From: Marinimicrobium alkaliphilum
GTDB taxonomy: Bacteria > Pseudomonadota > Gammaproteobacteria > Pseudomonadales > Cellvibrionaceae
Assembly (NCBI RefSeq): GCF_003259155.1
Contig: NZ_QGMQ01000006.1
Span: forward strand, 124,001 to 188,000
Direction of reading: 5' to 3'
DNA length: 64,000 nt
Shown: positions 36,479 through 46,574 of the stretch, one piece after another
How the letters are laid out: each line of letters opens with the position of its first letter
Numbering within the stretch: position 1 is the stretch's first letter
Translations under genes and position numbers: made by a program
The notes under the pieces: model-generated
The model's database searches: none
What the model saw: the letters and a program-made list of their open reading frames with translations, nothing else
Told to the model about the DNA's origin: nothing

Positions 36479-36836
36479 GGGGGCGATTTGGATTCGACGC
36501 CGGTAACAAAACTCAAGGTGCATGTCGTGAGGGTAGCCAATCACGTTAATCCAAAGCTGCAAACTATTAGTTGCCAACGACGACAACTACGCTCTAGCGG
36601 CATAAACCCCGTTAGCGGTCAATAGTAAGGTGCCAGTACCGCGTTATTGACTGTCATATAGAACTGGATCGCAGGTCGGTATGTTCAGAGCCGCCCTGCT
36701 AAAACCTAAACTGGACTCGCGTTTAACGTCCTGCCCGTCGGGCTGTTAAACGTTAAATCAATTGACGGAAACTAAGCATGTAGAGCCGAGAGCAGCGTGC
36801 TGGCGGACGCGGGTTCAAATCCCGCCGCCTCCACCA
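36479..36836 (+). ncRNA. ssrA: tmRNA
   Basis: A 358-nt RNA, close to the 363 nt of E. coli. The 5' end GGGGGCGATTTGGATTCGACG pairs with the 3' end GCCTCCACCA to form the acceptor stem, and the T-arm sequence GGGTTCAAATCCC is intact. The tag reading frame runs from GCC at 36573 to the stop TAA at 36603-36605 and encodes ANDDNYALAA, the same tag as in pseudomonads. The 3' CCA is encoded. Function: rescues stalled ribosomes with SmpB and adds a degradation tag. smpB is not in this window. Confidence 0.97.
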
Positions 36837-36842
36837 ATAAAT

Positions 36843-36874
36843 AACCCCGGGCCGCAAGGCTCGGGGTTTTTTAT
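36843..36874 (+). terminator. Intrinsic terminator of ssrA
   Basis: Stem CCCCGGGCC/GGCTCGGGG with a GCAA loop and a run of T, starting 7 bp past the tmRNA CCA end. Confidence 0.9.
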
Positions 36875-37083
36875 TGGCCGAAAGGGGCGTTTTTAATGGG
36901 CAAAGTCCGGGTTCACAAAACGGCCGGGAGCCGTTTTGCACAGCCGAAGGCTGCCCGAAGGGTGGCGCACAGGGATGTGCGCCATGTAATCCCGCCGACT
37001 GATCTCCGCTGCAGACCACCGAAGGCACCCGTAGGGTCGGGGCCATGAATCTCCCCGAGTACAATCCCCGATATCTCCCTGGC
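36875..37083. other. Hairpin-rich intergenic stretch downstream of ssrA
   Basis: No gene. Several short dyads in a row: AAAACGGC...GCCGTTTT (36917-36937), a CAGCC...GGCTG stem and GGCGCACAGGGATGTGCGCC just after. An open frame through this region and into the tmRNA is an RNA-gene artefact. Base composition drops sharply after ~37080. Confidence 0.6.
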
Positions 37084-37695
37084 TTATGGCGCTGTAAACT
37101 CAACGGCTTCCATCTCATAGAGCTTCCAAAAATCCTTTTCTGGGAAGTCGCCTTTCATTACACGAACTTTTATCTTGTCTATGCTTCTATCGTATTCCAT
37201 TGCAAGGCTCCTTAAGAAATCTGGGCTTGTAGGATAGATCCAGCCAATATCATAAGCCTTACAAGCATAGGCCTCCAAGTAGTAGTATGCTGTATACTCT
37301 TGACCCGATTTCAGCCTATATATACTGGATATATTGTAGCTAGCCTCTACACGATAGCCAGGCGGAATGATTATGACGGAATTATTCAAGCGCTCATAAT
37401 CAATATCAGCCCTCATGCTACCGTATTCAGCTATTTCTCCATGACTATCAACAATCAACAAGAAATCGTTATACGAATAACCCAAAACGTTTTTCGACTC
37501 TGGCCAGTAATAAATGCATTCTGCAGCATCTGAACCGTTGGTGAGATGTACCGAAAGGTATACCTCTCCTTCTTTCACTTTTACTTCGCCAACCAGACCC
37601 CCATCCAGGTTGGAAGCGTACGCTGGAGAGAATAAAGAAACGAGCCAGAAAAAAACTGCCCAATTTCGAAAAGCGCTATCATATCGAATTTTCAT
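37084..37695 (-). CDS. Exported protein in AT-rich islet, unknown function
   Basis: A 203-residue protein with a signal peptide (FFWLVSLFSPAYAS, cut ~30). The mature part is beta-rich with many Tyr, and two Cys are spaced wide apart (AAECIYYW and AYACKAYD). The start at 37695 has GGAGAG ahead; the GTG five codons upstream has no such site. Base composition is clearly richer in A and T than that of the flanking genes, and codon use differs, hinting at transfer. It lies downstream of two other leftward pieces in the same islet. No family recognised; an envelope immunity or inhibitor protein is possible given the HExxH fragment next door, but this is speculation. Confidence 0.6.
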   Translation of the reverse strand: MKIRYDSAFRNWAVFFWLVSLFSPAYASNLDGGLVGEVKVKEGEVYLSVHLTNGSDAAECIYYWPESKNVLGYSYNDFLLIVDSHGEIAEYGSMRADIDYERLNNSVIIIPPGYRVEASYNISSIYRLKSGQEYTAYYYLEAYACKAYDIGWIYPTSPDFLRSLAMEYDRSIDKIKVRVMKGDFPEKDFWKLYEMEAVEFTAP

Positions 37696-37810
37696 AACAG
37701 ATCTCTCCACATTTTATAGCTTAAAAACCACAGTGATTAAACGCCATACATGCATAACTATCAGGATTGGATTTCATTGAAGCACCCTGCGAGATTGCCC
37801 GCCGAATACC

Positions 37811-37990
37811 TTAGGCCCGGTAGAAATCGTGAAGACCTCTGTATACCAAATGAACAGTTTCATGAAGCATTGTCCCTCTACGATCTGCAGAGTTTCTATT
37901 TGAAAAGTAGGAACTATTCACGTAAATCACATAATCATATTCGCGTGTCACGTATTCTGGAGGCACCCCGTGAGCATGACCCCAAAAAAA
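37811..37990 (-). pseudogene. Startless fragment with HExxH-like motif (possible metallopeptidase toxin tip)
   Basis: Leftward reading frame of 59 codons bounded by stops, beginning right after the stop of the 37991-38260 gene. No ATG except an internal one just before the motif. It reads GHAHGVPPEYVTREYDYV, a strand-like YVIYVNSSYFS, then GTMLHETVHLVYRGLHDFYR and stop. The HETVH zinc-binding-type motif following a G-T-hydrophobic segment resembles C-terminal metallopeptidase domains of polymorphic toxins. Because it has no start or Shine-Dalgarno site, it is probably the tail of a decayed gene. A chance open frame is a real alternative. Confidence 0.35.
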
Positions 37991-38260
37991 TCATAAGTGG
38001 TTGTCACTATCACGATCTACTTGGCTCTCTTTTGACGACTTTCTGCCAAAACAGCCTTCAAATATGCCAACGAGAAAAATCATCACAAACCCAAAACATA
38101 CCAGCACTATCAATGAGAATAGCACCGGTTCGTCCTCAAACGTTATATTGCTACGCCCTCGAAGTCCCGTCTCACCGGTACTTAACGTCCTGTAAACAAC
38201 CCAAGAAAAAAAGAGTACAATCAGACTGTAGTAAATTTTGGGGCCCATATCTTTACTCAT
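37991..38260 (-). CDS. Small two-helix membrane protein in AT-rich islet
   Basis: An 89-residue protein with two hydrophobic helices (IYYSLIVLFFSWVVY, ~8-24, and LFSLIVLVCFGFVMIFLVGI, ~50-70) and a charged C-terminal tail (KSSKESQVDRDSD). The ATG at 38260 has AAGGAG 6 bp upstream. Same low-GC composition as the 37084 gene. Such two-helix proteins commonly serve as immunity proteins or chaperones beside toxin genes, but nothing here proves it. Not recognised as a named family. Confidence 0.6.
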   Translation of the reverse strand: MSKDMGPKIYYSLIVLFFSWVVYRTLSTGETGLRGRSNITFEDEPVLFSLIVLVCFGFVMIFLVGIFEGCFGRKSSKESQVDRDSDNHL

Positions 38261-38356
38261 AGCAAGCTCCTTATCGAGCACATGTTATTGTCGCTCAATC
38301 ATCACCCGTGTGAGTTGCGAGATCAAGAAAGAGAGCAAGCAACCGTCCCATACGCG

Positions 38357-38393
38357 GCATGTCGAATTAGCCCACGGGGCATAATCCGGCATA
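38357..38393. repeat. Degenerate REP-like dyad
   Basis: GTCGAATTAGCC...GCATAATCCGGC, a worn copy of the family at 24969 and 34747, at the right end of the AT-rich islet before the hydrolase-OsmC gene. Confidence 0.5.
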
Positions 38394-38465
38394 AAAGCCA
38401 AGCAAACCCCCACCCCCTCAACTATAGTCACCCATACCCCTCTCACAAAAACCCAAGGCCACCCC

Positions 38466-39704
38466 ATGCCCCGCCAAAAAGTTGAATTCAACAACCACAC
38501 CGGCCACACCCTCGCCGGTGCGCTCGAACTGCCCGACAGCGGCGAGCCCAAAGCCTTCGCGCTCTTTGCCCACTGCTTTACCTGTGGCAAGGACGTCATT
38601 GCCGCCACTCGCATCGCCCGCACCCTGGCGGACCAGGGCATTGCCGTACTGCGCTTCGACTTTACCGGTCTGGGCGGTAGCGAGGGGGACTTCGCCAACA
38701 CCAGCTTTACCAGCAACGTCTCCGATCTGGAGGCCGCCGCCGACTTTCTGGCTGAACATCATCAGGCACCCAAACTACTGATCGGCCACAGTCTGGGGGG
38801 TGCCGCCGCACTGGCGGTCGCCGGTCGCCTTTCGTCGGTCGAAGCCGTGGTCACCATCGCCGCACCGGCCAGCCCTCAGCACGTCAAACACCTGTTTGCG
38901 GACAGCGCCTGCGATATTCGTGCTCAGGGCAGCGCGCCGGTCACTATCGCCGGACGCACCTTCGAGTTGGGGGCAGAGCTGTTGGACGACCTCGAACACT
39001 GGTCGGACAAAGACCCGATCGGCAAACTGCGCAAACCGCTGCTGATCTTCCATGCCCCAGGCGATCAGGTGGTCAGCATTGACGAAGCCGGCAAGATTTT
39101 TCAGGCGGCCAAACACCCCAAAAGTTTTGTCTCCCTGGACGATGCCGACCACCTGCTCAGCCGCCAGAGCGACGCCGACTATGTCGCCCTGACGCTGGTC
39201 GCCTGGGCGGGTCGCTACCTCAATCTCGACCCGGTAAAAGCCCAGAGCCAGGATCACCCCAAGGTCGATAACGGAGAGGTGCTGATCACCGAGCAGGACG
39301 CCCACTTTCTGCGCGGCCTCTACACCGCCGACCACCAATGGCAGGCGGACGAACCCAAAGACAAAGGCGGCAGCAACCTTGGCCCCAACCCCTACGACCT
39401 GCTGTTGATGTCCCTGGGCGCCTGCACGTCCATGACGTTGCGGATGTACGCCAACCACAAAAAACTCGCCATCGACAATCTGCACGTACGCCTCAAACAC
39501 CGACGCATCCACGCGGACGATTGCGCTGACTGCGAAGGCCAGAACGGCATGGTCACGGAGATTGAGCGAGACGTGAGTTACGAAGGGGAGTTATCCGAGG
39601 AGCAGCATGACAGGCTGTTGCAGATTGCCGACAAATGTCCGGTGCATAAAACCCTGGAGGGCGACATTAGAATCCTCACTCGAAGCCCCCGCAGGCCGGA
39701 TTAG
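38466..39704 (+). CDS. Bifunctional alpha/beta-hydrolase and OsmC-family protein
   Basis: A 412-residue fusion. Residues ~1-255 are an alpha/beta hydrolase with nucleophile elbow LLIGHSLGGAAAL (Ser in GHSLG), an oxyanion segment FALFAHCFTCGKDV and a C-terminal DDADHLLSRQSDA His. Residues ~275-405 are an OsmC/Ohr-like domain with the peroxidatic Cys in LMSLGACTSMTLRMYANHK and the resolving Cys in ADKCPVHKTL. This architecture is known in many bacteria and is thought to take part in peroxide or lipid-peroxide defence. Single gene, convergent with the AraC gene at 39749. Confidence 0.92.
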   Translation: MPRQKVEFNNHTGHTLAGALELPDSGEPKAFALFAHCFTCGKDVIAATRIARTLADQGIAVLRFDFTGLGGSEGDFANTSFTSNVSDLEAAADFLAEHHQAPKLLIGHSLGGAAALAVAGRLSSVEAVVTIAAPASPQHVKHLFADSACDIRAQGSAPVTIAGRTFELGAELLDDLEHWSDKDPIGKLRKPLLIFHAPGDQVVSIDEAGKIFQAAKHPKSFVSLDDADHLLSRQSDADYVALTLVAWAGRYLNLDPVKAQSQDHPKVDNGEVLITEQDAHFLRGLYTADHQWQADEPKDKGGSNLGPNPYDLLLMSLGACTSMTLRMYANHKKLAIDNLHVRLKHRRIHADDCADCEGQNGMVTEIERDVSYEGELSEEQHDRLLQIADKCPVHKTLEGDIRILTRSPRRPD

Positions 39705-39748
39705 CAAAAGCATATCCAGAAAGTCACTTTCCTTGATTCAGAGAAATT

Positions 39749-40636
39749 CTAATGGGCGGATATAGACTGCCGAAATTCCTTGGGGGTTTTACCCGTCATT
39801 CGTTTGAAAAACCGGTTAAAGTAAGCGGGGTCAACAAAACCCAATGCATAGGCCACTTCGTTGATCCTCATTGAGGTATAAGTTAGATTCCTCTTTGCTT
39901 CCAGCAAGAGCCGTTCGTGAATCACTTCAAGTGAGGAGCGACCAGACAGCCGGCGAGAAATTGAGTTCAGGCGAGCTGATGCCACACCCATTCTATCGCT
40001 ATAAAAAGCAATCGTTTTCTGGCTCCTAAAGTTCTTTTCCAACAGTGACTGGAACTTGGAGAAAGTCCGCTCCTCCGCGCCCTGTCCCCCGAAAGCACCG
40101 TCCCCAGAACCTTGGGCGTTTCTTGCCACCCAAGCAAGCAGTACACCAACCAAGGACTCCATCACCAAGGTTCTTCCCGGGCTGTCTGACCGGTAGTTCG
40201 AAAATATGCCATCGAACAACATCTGAATCCAGTGTCGGTCTTCGGACAGCTCGTAGAATGCCGGGCTATAAAACTTCTCGAATCCAACACCCAACTCCAA
40301 CTTGGGCTCTAACTCTTTTATAAGCGGAGATGCCACCGTCACGACGTAGCCGTCAATATCTCGGGTAAATTCGAAAGCGTGTATGCACCCCTCGGGAACA
40401 AACACAACGCAGGGTACATCAATCGTTAACCTGTCACTATCAAAACGCGTTTCGACTTTTCCCTTCAGCACTAAAAGCACATGCCACAGATTCCCGTGGC
40501 GATGTGGCTTTATCGACCAGCTATGCAACTGACTTCGCTCGGCGATGGTTTCACAGTGGATCATATCCGGCGTGGGCCAGGAATCACCTTCCCCATAGAG
40601 TGCGAACACAGGGACCGACGGGAACTCTTGTGACAT
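39749..40636 (-). CDS. pobR: AraC-family regulator, probable PobR-type activator
   Basis: A 295-residue regulator with an N-terminal cupin (from PVFALYGEGDSWPTPDMIHCE, His pair in PHRHGNLWHV) and a C-terminal double HTH (RMGVASARLNSISRRLSGRSS, then INEVAYALGFVDPAYFNRFFKRMTG). It is divergent from pobA (gap 239 bp), as in pseudomonads where PobR activates pobA on 4-hydroxybenzoate. GGAGAG lies just before the ATG at 40636. A paralogue at 47435 has the same N-terminal signature. Role inferred from divergence. Confidence 0.85.
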   Translation of the reverse strand: MSQEFPSVPVFALYGEGDSWPTPDMIHCETIAERSQLHSWSIKPHRHGNLWHVLLVLKGKVETRFDSDRLTIDVPCVVFVPEGCIHAFEFTRDIDGYVVTVASPLIKELEPKLELGVGFEKFYSPAFYELSEDRHWIQMLFDGIFSNYRSDSPGRTLVMESLVGVLLAWVARNAQGSGDGAFGGQGAEERTFSKFQSLLEKNFRSQKTIAFYSDRMGVASARLNSISRRLSGRSSLEVIHERLLLEAKRNLTYTSMRINEVAYALGFVDPAYFNRFFKRMTGKTPKEFRQSISAH

Positions 40637-40725
40637 GGGTCTCTCCAGAAATCGCATGTTATTTGATATTTCCAATCAACCGAGCGCCCTGCCCGGTCAA
40701 ATCGGACGCCACGGGAATCCAGTAG

Positions 40726-40740
40726 TTGACGTCCAGTCAA
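40726..40740. promoter_or_regulatory. Inverted repeat in the pobR-pobA intergenic region
   Basis: TTGAC-N5-GTCAA, centred in the 239-bp divergent region. A candidate activator site; AraC proteins often bind direct repeats instead, so support is modest. Confidence 0.35.
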
Positions 40741-40839
40741 GGGTACGGCATCCCCGCCCGACGGACAACCAAAAGTGCCATTTTATGACTCCAATTTACC
40801 TTTTACTGGCGTAATTAACAACGGAAAATACAATTATAG

Positions 40840-42060
<1,221 letters not shown>

Positions 42061-42102
42061 AACCTATTGTGCTTCCCCACAAGGATCAGGACCAGCGGGA
42101 GG

Positions 42103-42834
42103 TCAATCGTCGCTCTCTGAAGGGTCAATTGCGCCCGCACCGTCGTCCAGCAGTGCACAATCACGATCCAATGCCCGGGAAATGTGTGCCCGCATGGCAT
42201 TTTTTGCTGCAATAGGATCCCGGCTTTTCAACGCGTTGAAGATCCGACGGTGCTCATTGACCGAGGGGTGCACCCCTTCTTCGCGCACCCGCTGATGAAA
42301 GAGGGTACTGATCTCGGATTCATTTCTGAGCTGCCAGAGCCAGCGCACAGTAGCTGCCAGCGCACTATTATGGGAAGCCTCAGCGATGATGCAGTGAAAA
42401 CGTTCGTCAGCCCGCTCTGTAACGCCGCCTTCCGCGCCCTCGTTTTCCATTTCCCGCAGAGCCTCCTCCAGATCCAGCAACTGCTGCTGAGTAATCCGGG
42501 CCGCCGCCAAGGCGACCGTTTCGGCCTCCAGGCAGCGCCGAGCCTCCAGAATCTCAAAGGGTCCGGGACCCTCGTCCCGCACTTTGAGCTCGTGTGGCGA
42601 GCGTTTCTGCACCACATAGATACCGCGCCCCGTGCGGATTTCCACCAAACCGGCTATCTCCAGAGCAATCATGGCCTCACGAATGGAGGGCCGACTGACA
42701 TCAAACTTCACTGCCAAATCCCGCTCGGACGGAAGTCTTTCGCCGGGACTGATTTTTCCGGCTTTTATCTGGGACTCAATTTGACCCGCGACCTCAAGAT
42801 AAAGTCGCCGCACTTTGACCGCCTGTATTTCCAT
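42103..42834 (-). CDS. GntR-family (FadR-type) regulator of the hexonate/GH3 group
   Basis: A 243-residue regulator: winged helix (LYLEVAGQIESQIKAGK, then PSERDLAVKFDVSRPSIREA) and a C-terminal helical FCD domain with metal-type residues (RADERFHCIIAEASHN, VNEHRRIFNAL). Typical of UxuR/ExuR/LgoR-type hexuronate regulators. It begins 103 bp after the mannonate dehydratase stop and has a TGGTAAGACC site in its own upstream gap, suggesting autoregulation. Start at 42834 with GTGAGG ahead. The same motif lies in the gaps next to the dehydratase and the GH3 gene. Confidence 0.88.
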   Translation of the reverse strand: MEIQAVKVRRLYLEVAGQIESQIKAGKISPGERLPSERDLAVKFDVSRPSIREAMIALEIAGLVEIRTGRGIYVVQKRSPHELKVRDEGPGPFEILEARRCLEAETVALAAARITQQQLLDLEEALREMENEGAEGGVTERADERFHCIIAEASHNSALAATVRWLWQLRNESEISTLFHQRVREEGVHPSVNEHRRIFNALKSRDPIAAKNAMRAHISRALDRDCALLDDGAGAIDPSESDD

Positions 42835-42869
42835 GGGCCTCACTCTATTTCTCTGGTTAACATATCTGG

Positions 42870-42879
42870 TGGTAAGACC
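42870..42879. promoter_or_regulatory. Candidate GntR operator (TGGTAAGACC)
   Basis: TGGTAAGACC, 36 bp upstream of the GntR start. Two very similar sites, TGGTAAGGCCA, lie at 44360-44370 and 46575-46585. Confidence 0.5.
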
Positions 42880-42937
42880 GACAATATTGGCATCAGTTAT
42901 TGGTGGAGTCAATCCATCCTTGCGGCTGGTTACGAAC

Positions 42938-44146
42938 TCACCAGTTATACATAGTGCCATCTTCCAATCGGTTTACCGGTAAATACGCTGGCCGATAAGG
43001 ATACTTAGCCGCCAGTTTTTCATCGATATCCACACCATGACCCGGCGCGCTTCCCGCGTGCAGATAACCCTTATCAAAATGGTAATCATGCGGAAACACA
43101 TCGTCCGTCTGCTCGGTGTGACGCATATACTCCTGGATACCAAAGTTCGGAACCCAGGTATCAAAATGCAGCGCGGCTCCCATGCATATCGGAGACAGGT
43201 CCGTCGCCCCGTGACTGCCCGTGCGGACATTGTACAAATCCGCCAAGTTTGCAATTCGGCGCAAATGGGTAATGCCACCCGCATGCACAACAGTGGTGCG
43301 AATATAATCGATCAACTGCTCTGTAATCAGCTGTTGACAATCAAAGATGGAGTTAAAAATTTCGCCTACCGCCAGCGGGGTTGTGGTGTGCTGCCGGATC
43401 AACCGAAAACTCTCCTGATTCTCCGCCGGCACCGCGTCTTCCAGCCAGAACAGACGGTAAGGCTCAAGATCCTTACCCACCCGAGCGGCCTGAATCGGTG
43501 TCAAACGATGATGGGCATCGTGCAGAAGGTGGTGCTCAAAACCAAATTTCTCCCGCAGCTTATCGAAAAGCCTGGGAACGTGATTCATGTACTTTTCAGT
43601 GGACCAGACATTTTCGGTGGGCAACTCCGCATCGGCCGGCTCATAATACATCTTCTCTTTGGCGACACCGTACGTAGAGGGAATCCCGGGAACGCCAGAC
43701 TGAGCACGAATCGCCTTATAGCCCAGGTCGATATACTTCGCGACTTCATCCACGGTTTCTTCGATATCCAGACCATTCGCGTGCCCATAAACCATAACGC
43801 CGTCACGAGACCGTCCGCCAAGCAGTTCATAAAGAGGGAGTCCGGCAACCTTGCCTTTAATGTCCCACAGCGCTGTATCGATACCAGCAATGGCAGTCAT
43901 GGTCACCGGCCCACGGCGCCAGTACGCGCCTCGATACAGATACTGCCAAATATCTTCAATCTGCTGAGGATCTCTTCCAATCAGGCACGGAAACAGGTGG
44001 TCTTCAAGATAGGACACCACCGACAGCTCTCGGCCGTTCAGGGTCGCATCGCCAATTCCGTAGACGCCTTCATCGGTTTCGATTTTTACGGTCACAAAAT
44101 TCCGACCGGGGCAGGTGACGATCACCTTACAGTTTACAATTTTCAT
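42938..44146 (-). CDS. manD: D-Mannonate dehydratase (enolase superfamily, ManD)
   Basis: A 402-residue enzyme of the mandelate racemase branch, dehydrating D-mannonate to 2-keto-3-deoxygluconate. Length is that of ManD/RspA. Signs: opening [38 protein letters not shown], the metal-site acids in [23 protein letters not shown] and [11 protein letters not shown], and [15 protein letters not shown] near the end. Terminates 103 bp before the GntR gene. A near-copy begins beyond the right edge of the window (63778). Mannonate or another hexonate is the likely substrate; acid-sugar dehydratases of this type vary in specificity. Confidence 0.92.
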   Translation of the reverse strand: MKIVNCKVIVTCPGRNFVTVKIETDEGVYGIGDATLNGRELSVVSYLEDHLFPCLIGRDPQQIEDIWQYLYRGAYWRRGPVTMTAIAGIDTALWDIKGKVAGLPLYELLGGRSRDGVMVYGHANGLDIEETVDEVAKYIDLGYKAIRAQSGVPGIPSTYGVAKEKMYYEPADAELPTENVWSTEKYMNHVPRLFDKLREKFGFEHHLLHDAHHRLTPIQAARVGKDLEPYRLFWLEDAVPAENQESFRLIRQHTTTPLAVGEIFNSIFDCQQLITEQLIDYIRTTVVHAGGITHLRRIANLADLYNVRTGSHGATDLSPICMGAALHFDTWVPNFGIQEYMRHTEQTDDVFPHDYHFDKGYLHAGSAPGHGVDIDEKLAAKYPYRPAYLPVNRLEDGTMYNW

Positions 44147-44192
44147 AATGGCACCTGATTATTCGGGTATCGACGGACATCAGCCGGACCAG

Positions 44193-44226
44193 TTTTTGAA
44201 AGTACACAACTGTACACTTTCAAAAA
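44193..44226. repeat. Imperfect 34-bp palindrome upstream of manD
   Basis: Arms TTTTTGAAAGT (44193-44203) and ACTTTCAAAAA (44216-44226), with inner GTACA/TGTAC. It is within 50-80 bp of the manD start, so it may be an operator or a start-site structure. Confidence 0.5.
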
Positions 44227-44232
44227 AAGGCC

Positions 44233-44268
44233 AAAAAAAAGGGCGCGCCAGGAGTCCTGGCGACGCCC
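44233..44268 (-). terminator. Intrinsic terminator between GH3 and manD
   Basis: Read leftward: 13-bp stem with one bulge (GGGCG-CGCCAGG / CCTGGCG-A-CGCCC, loop AGT) followed by eight T. It ends the GH3 transcript about 135 bp past its stop, but also lies between the candidate operator at 44360 and the manD start. Confidence 0.75.
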
Positions 44269-44359
44269 GCAAAGGGAGATTAGACTGCCATTTCATTCAG
44301 TACTGTTCGCGATACTGCTCGCACTATCGCGAAATCTCCGAGGAACACCCTGGGACAGG

Positions 44360-44370
44360 TGGCCTTACCA
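44360..44370. promoter_or_regulatory. Candidate GntR operator (TGGCCTTACCA)
   Basis: TGGCCTTACCA, i.e. TGGTAAGGCCA on the minus strand, 214 bp upstream of manD and just beyond the GH3 stop. Matches the site at 46575. The 256-bp gap 44147-44402 holds this, the terminator and the palindrome, and no gene. Confidence 0.5.
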
Positions 44371-44402
44371 CATGACCATAATGGCAAACGGGAAGGCCAA
44401 AG

Positions 44403-46466
44403 TCAATAGGTCAGGCCCGCCCCAAATTCAAACAGGGCGTAGCCTTCTGGCTCGAGATAGCCGGGCACATCTGAACGATTGCTCTCGACTGCCTGTTGGG
44501 AACTGGGGATGGTAAAAGGGAGTTTCCCGGTGGGCGCAAAGCTACCGTCCAGAACATCCATCAACGCATCCATGGAAGTGCCAAAAGTGGCCACAATAGT
44601 GCCCAGCGACCCCTGGTCAATTTCGTTGATCACCCAGGGGTTACTGAAGTTGATCGCCATGACCACAGGCTTGTCTTTTGTCATCTGGTTCACACGATCC
44701 ACATCGACGCCGTTTTGGCTGAGCCTGAGGTCAATGGGATCCCCCGTAGAGCCAAACAGCCCCCCATTGTTGGGGCTCAGCCAAAAGACCACCACATCCG
44801 CATCATCCGGCTGGCTGACGAATTCCACATTCCAGTCATGGGAGTCGGGCGCGAAAACTTCAATGGGATCCCCTCCCCTCAGGTCATCCCGGTAGCGCTC
44901 GACATAGACTTTGGTAGCGGGCTCCAACGGCAGCAGCGATTTATCATTGCGCAGCAGCACCACCGATTTACGTAGTGCGAGATCAGCACGCGTCTGATGG
45001 GCATCACTGCCCACGCTGCGCTCGGCGTAGTCGGGGTCCACATAAGGGTTTTCAAACAGCCCCAAGTCGAACTTCTCCGCCAGTAGTCGCCGAACGGACT
45101 CGTCCAGACGCGCCTCAGAAACCAGACCATCATTCACGGCCTGAAGCAATCTCGTCGGGTCAGCCGTTCCGGAGAACAGGTCAACCCCGGCGTCCAGAGC
45201 CCTGCGGTAACGCTCCGGCAATGACAGGGACTCCACGCCCCAGGGCATCATTTCAATGGGGCCAGTATCGGAATTGATGATTCCCTCAAACCCCATCGTT
45301 TCTCTCAACAGGCCGGTAAGAACCTGCTTGTTATAGGCAAACGCCTTTTCTTCATAGTCGGTGCCTACCGGTTTCGCGTAATACGGCATGATCGACGCGG
45401 TTCCTGCTTCGATGGCCGCCTTGAACGGTTTCAGGTGGTAGTCAAACATGTTTCCCGGATAGTGCTGGTCCTGCCCCCATAAGAAATGGGGGTCCTGCCC
45501 ATCCACTTGAGGGCCGCCGCCCGGAAAGTGTTTGGTGGTCAGAGCGACCGACCCTTTGCCCAAGCTCTCTCCTTGGAAACCGAGCGTCACCTCACGGATC
45601 ATATCGGCGGCCAGATCAGCACTCTCGCCAAAGGTCCCCTCTACCCGCTCCCAGCGCGGCTCAGTAGCCAAATCGGCCATATACATATAACCTTTGCGCA
45701 GGCCGACTGAAGCCCATTCACGACCGGCAATTTCCGCAAATTCCCGGGTCAGCTCAAGATCTCGCATGGCGGCCAGCCCCAGCTCACCGGGCCAGGTGGA
45801 AAAGGCGGTATCACCCAACCCTACGCCCATGGCGTTGTCCACGGTGACATGGTTACGCGGGTTGGATGAAATAATTGCGGGAATACCCAAACGAGTGTCC
45901 TCAGCCACCGCCTGGACATTATTGGCCCACTCTGCGATCAGGCGCGGATCCGCATTGGTGCGCAAAATCAGGTGACGGAGGTGGCGCTCCTGGATGCCCT
46001 TGGTGGTACCCGAGAACATCAGCATTGGCTCAGGCAAAGGCTGACGGGTAAAAATATTGGTTTCCGACACGACATCCTCTTCCGAGAGATTGCTCGTCAC
46101 TTCTTCATCAGATCCGCGCATTCCAAAAGCACTACCGCCCTCCATACTCACCGAGCTGATCAGCATGAAGCCAACCTTCTCTTCCCGCGTCATTTGCGCC
46201 AACAGATCCTCAACTCGCTCAGCCGTAGGCAGACGCCAGTCTTCGTAGGGGTCAAGCCTGCCATTATTATTCAGATCCTTGAATTGATACCCATCAACTG
46301 TCAACAGCTCGGCGCCACGGGCTTCCAGCTCAGGCTGCTCGTAGCCTTGAGCCTCTTCAACCTGGGGTTCCTGGCTACAAGCCGCCAAGGTCAACATCAA
46401 AGCCCCCATGCCGGTTGGAACCAAGCGGGAGCGCCAGTTACGCGCACAATATGGATTGTTATTCAT
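44403..46466 (-). CDS. GH3 family beta-glycosidase, lipoprotein
   Basis: A 687-residue lipoprotein (lipobox LTLAACS) with an EF-hand-like DLNNNGRLDPYEDWRLP near the start and a two-domain GH3 body. The nucleophile Asp is in MGFEGIINSDTGPIEMM; the conserved KHFPGGGPQVDGQDPHF precedes it; the C-terminal alpha/beta sandwich carries RKSVVLLRNDKSLLPL and ends FEFGAGLTY. Lengths fit. Probably a beta-glucosidase- or xylosidase-like enzyme in the periplasm or on the outer membrane; the substrate cannot be read from sequence. Start at 46466 with AGG 8 bp upstream. Divergent from the ThuA gene across a GntR-type site. Confidence 0.87.
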   Translation of the reverse strand: MNNNPYCARNWRSRLVPTGMGALMLTLAACSQEPQVEEAQGYEQPELEARGAELLTVDGYQFKDLNNNGRLDPYEDWRLPTAERVEDLLAQMTREEKVGFMLISSVSMEGGSAFGMRGSDEEVTSNLSEEDVVSETNIFTRQPLPEPMLMFSGTTKGIQERHLRHLILRTNADPRLIAEWANNVQAVAEDTRLGIPAIISSNPRNHVTVDNAMGVGLGDTAFSTWPGELGLAAMRDLELTREFAEIAGREWASVGLRKGYMYMADLATEPRWERVEGTFGESADLAADMIREVTLGFQGESLGKGSVALTTKHFPGGGPQVDGQDPHFLWGQDQHYPGNMFDYHLKPFKAAIEAGTASIMPYYAKPVGTDYEEKAFAYNKQVLTGLLRETMGFEGIINSDTGPIEMMPWGVESLSLPERYRRALDAGVDLFSGTADPTRLLQAVNDGLVSEARLDESVRRLLAEKFDLGLFENPYVDPDYAERSVGSDAHQTRADLALRKSVVLLRNDKSLLPLEPATKVYVERYRDDLRGGDPIEVFAPDSHDWNVEFVSQPDDADVVVFWLSPNNGGLFGSTGDPIDLRLSQNGVDVDRVNQMTKDKPVVMAINFSNPWVINEIDQGSLGTIVATFGTSMDALMDVLDGSFAPTGKLPFTIPSSQQAVESNRSDVPGYLEPEGYALFEFGAGLTY

Positions 46467-46574
46467 AGAAAACCTATCGGGTTGAGAGACCAGACTGACT
46501 CCAGGCCGCATCGCCAGCTATGGCGGTGGGCCAATTACCCTTGAGCATAAGTTACAAATGGCCCTATGGTCAAC

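Noticed and set aside
36753-37118. Leftward open frame of 121 codons ending in the tmRNA
   Set aside because: Its reading through the 3' end of ssrA gives WWRRRDLNPRP, a well-known false peptide produced where T-arm/CCA sequences are translated.
37750-38262. Rightward open frame of 170 codons in the AT-rich islet
   Set aside because: No Shine-Dalgarno site, no hydrophobic or domain pattern, and it is antisense to a better-supported small membrane gene.
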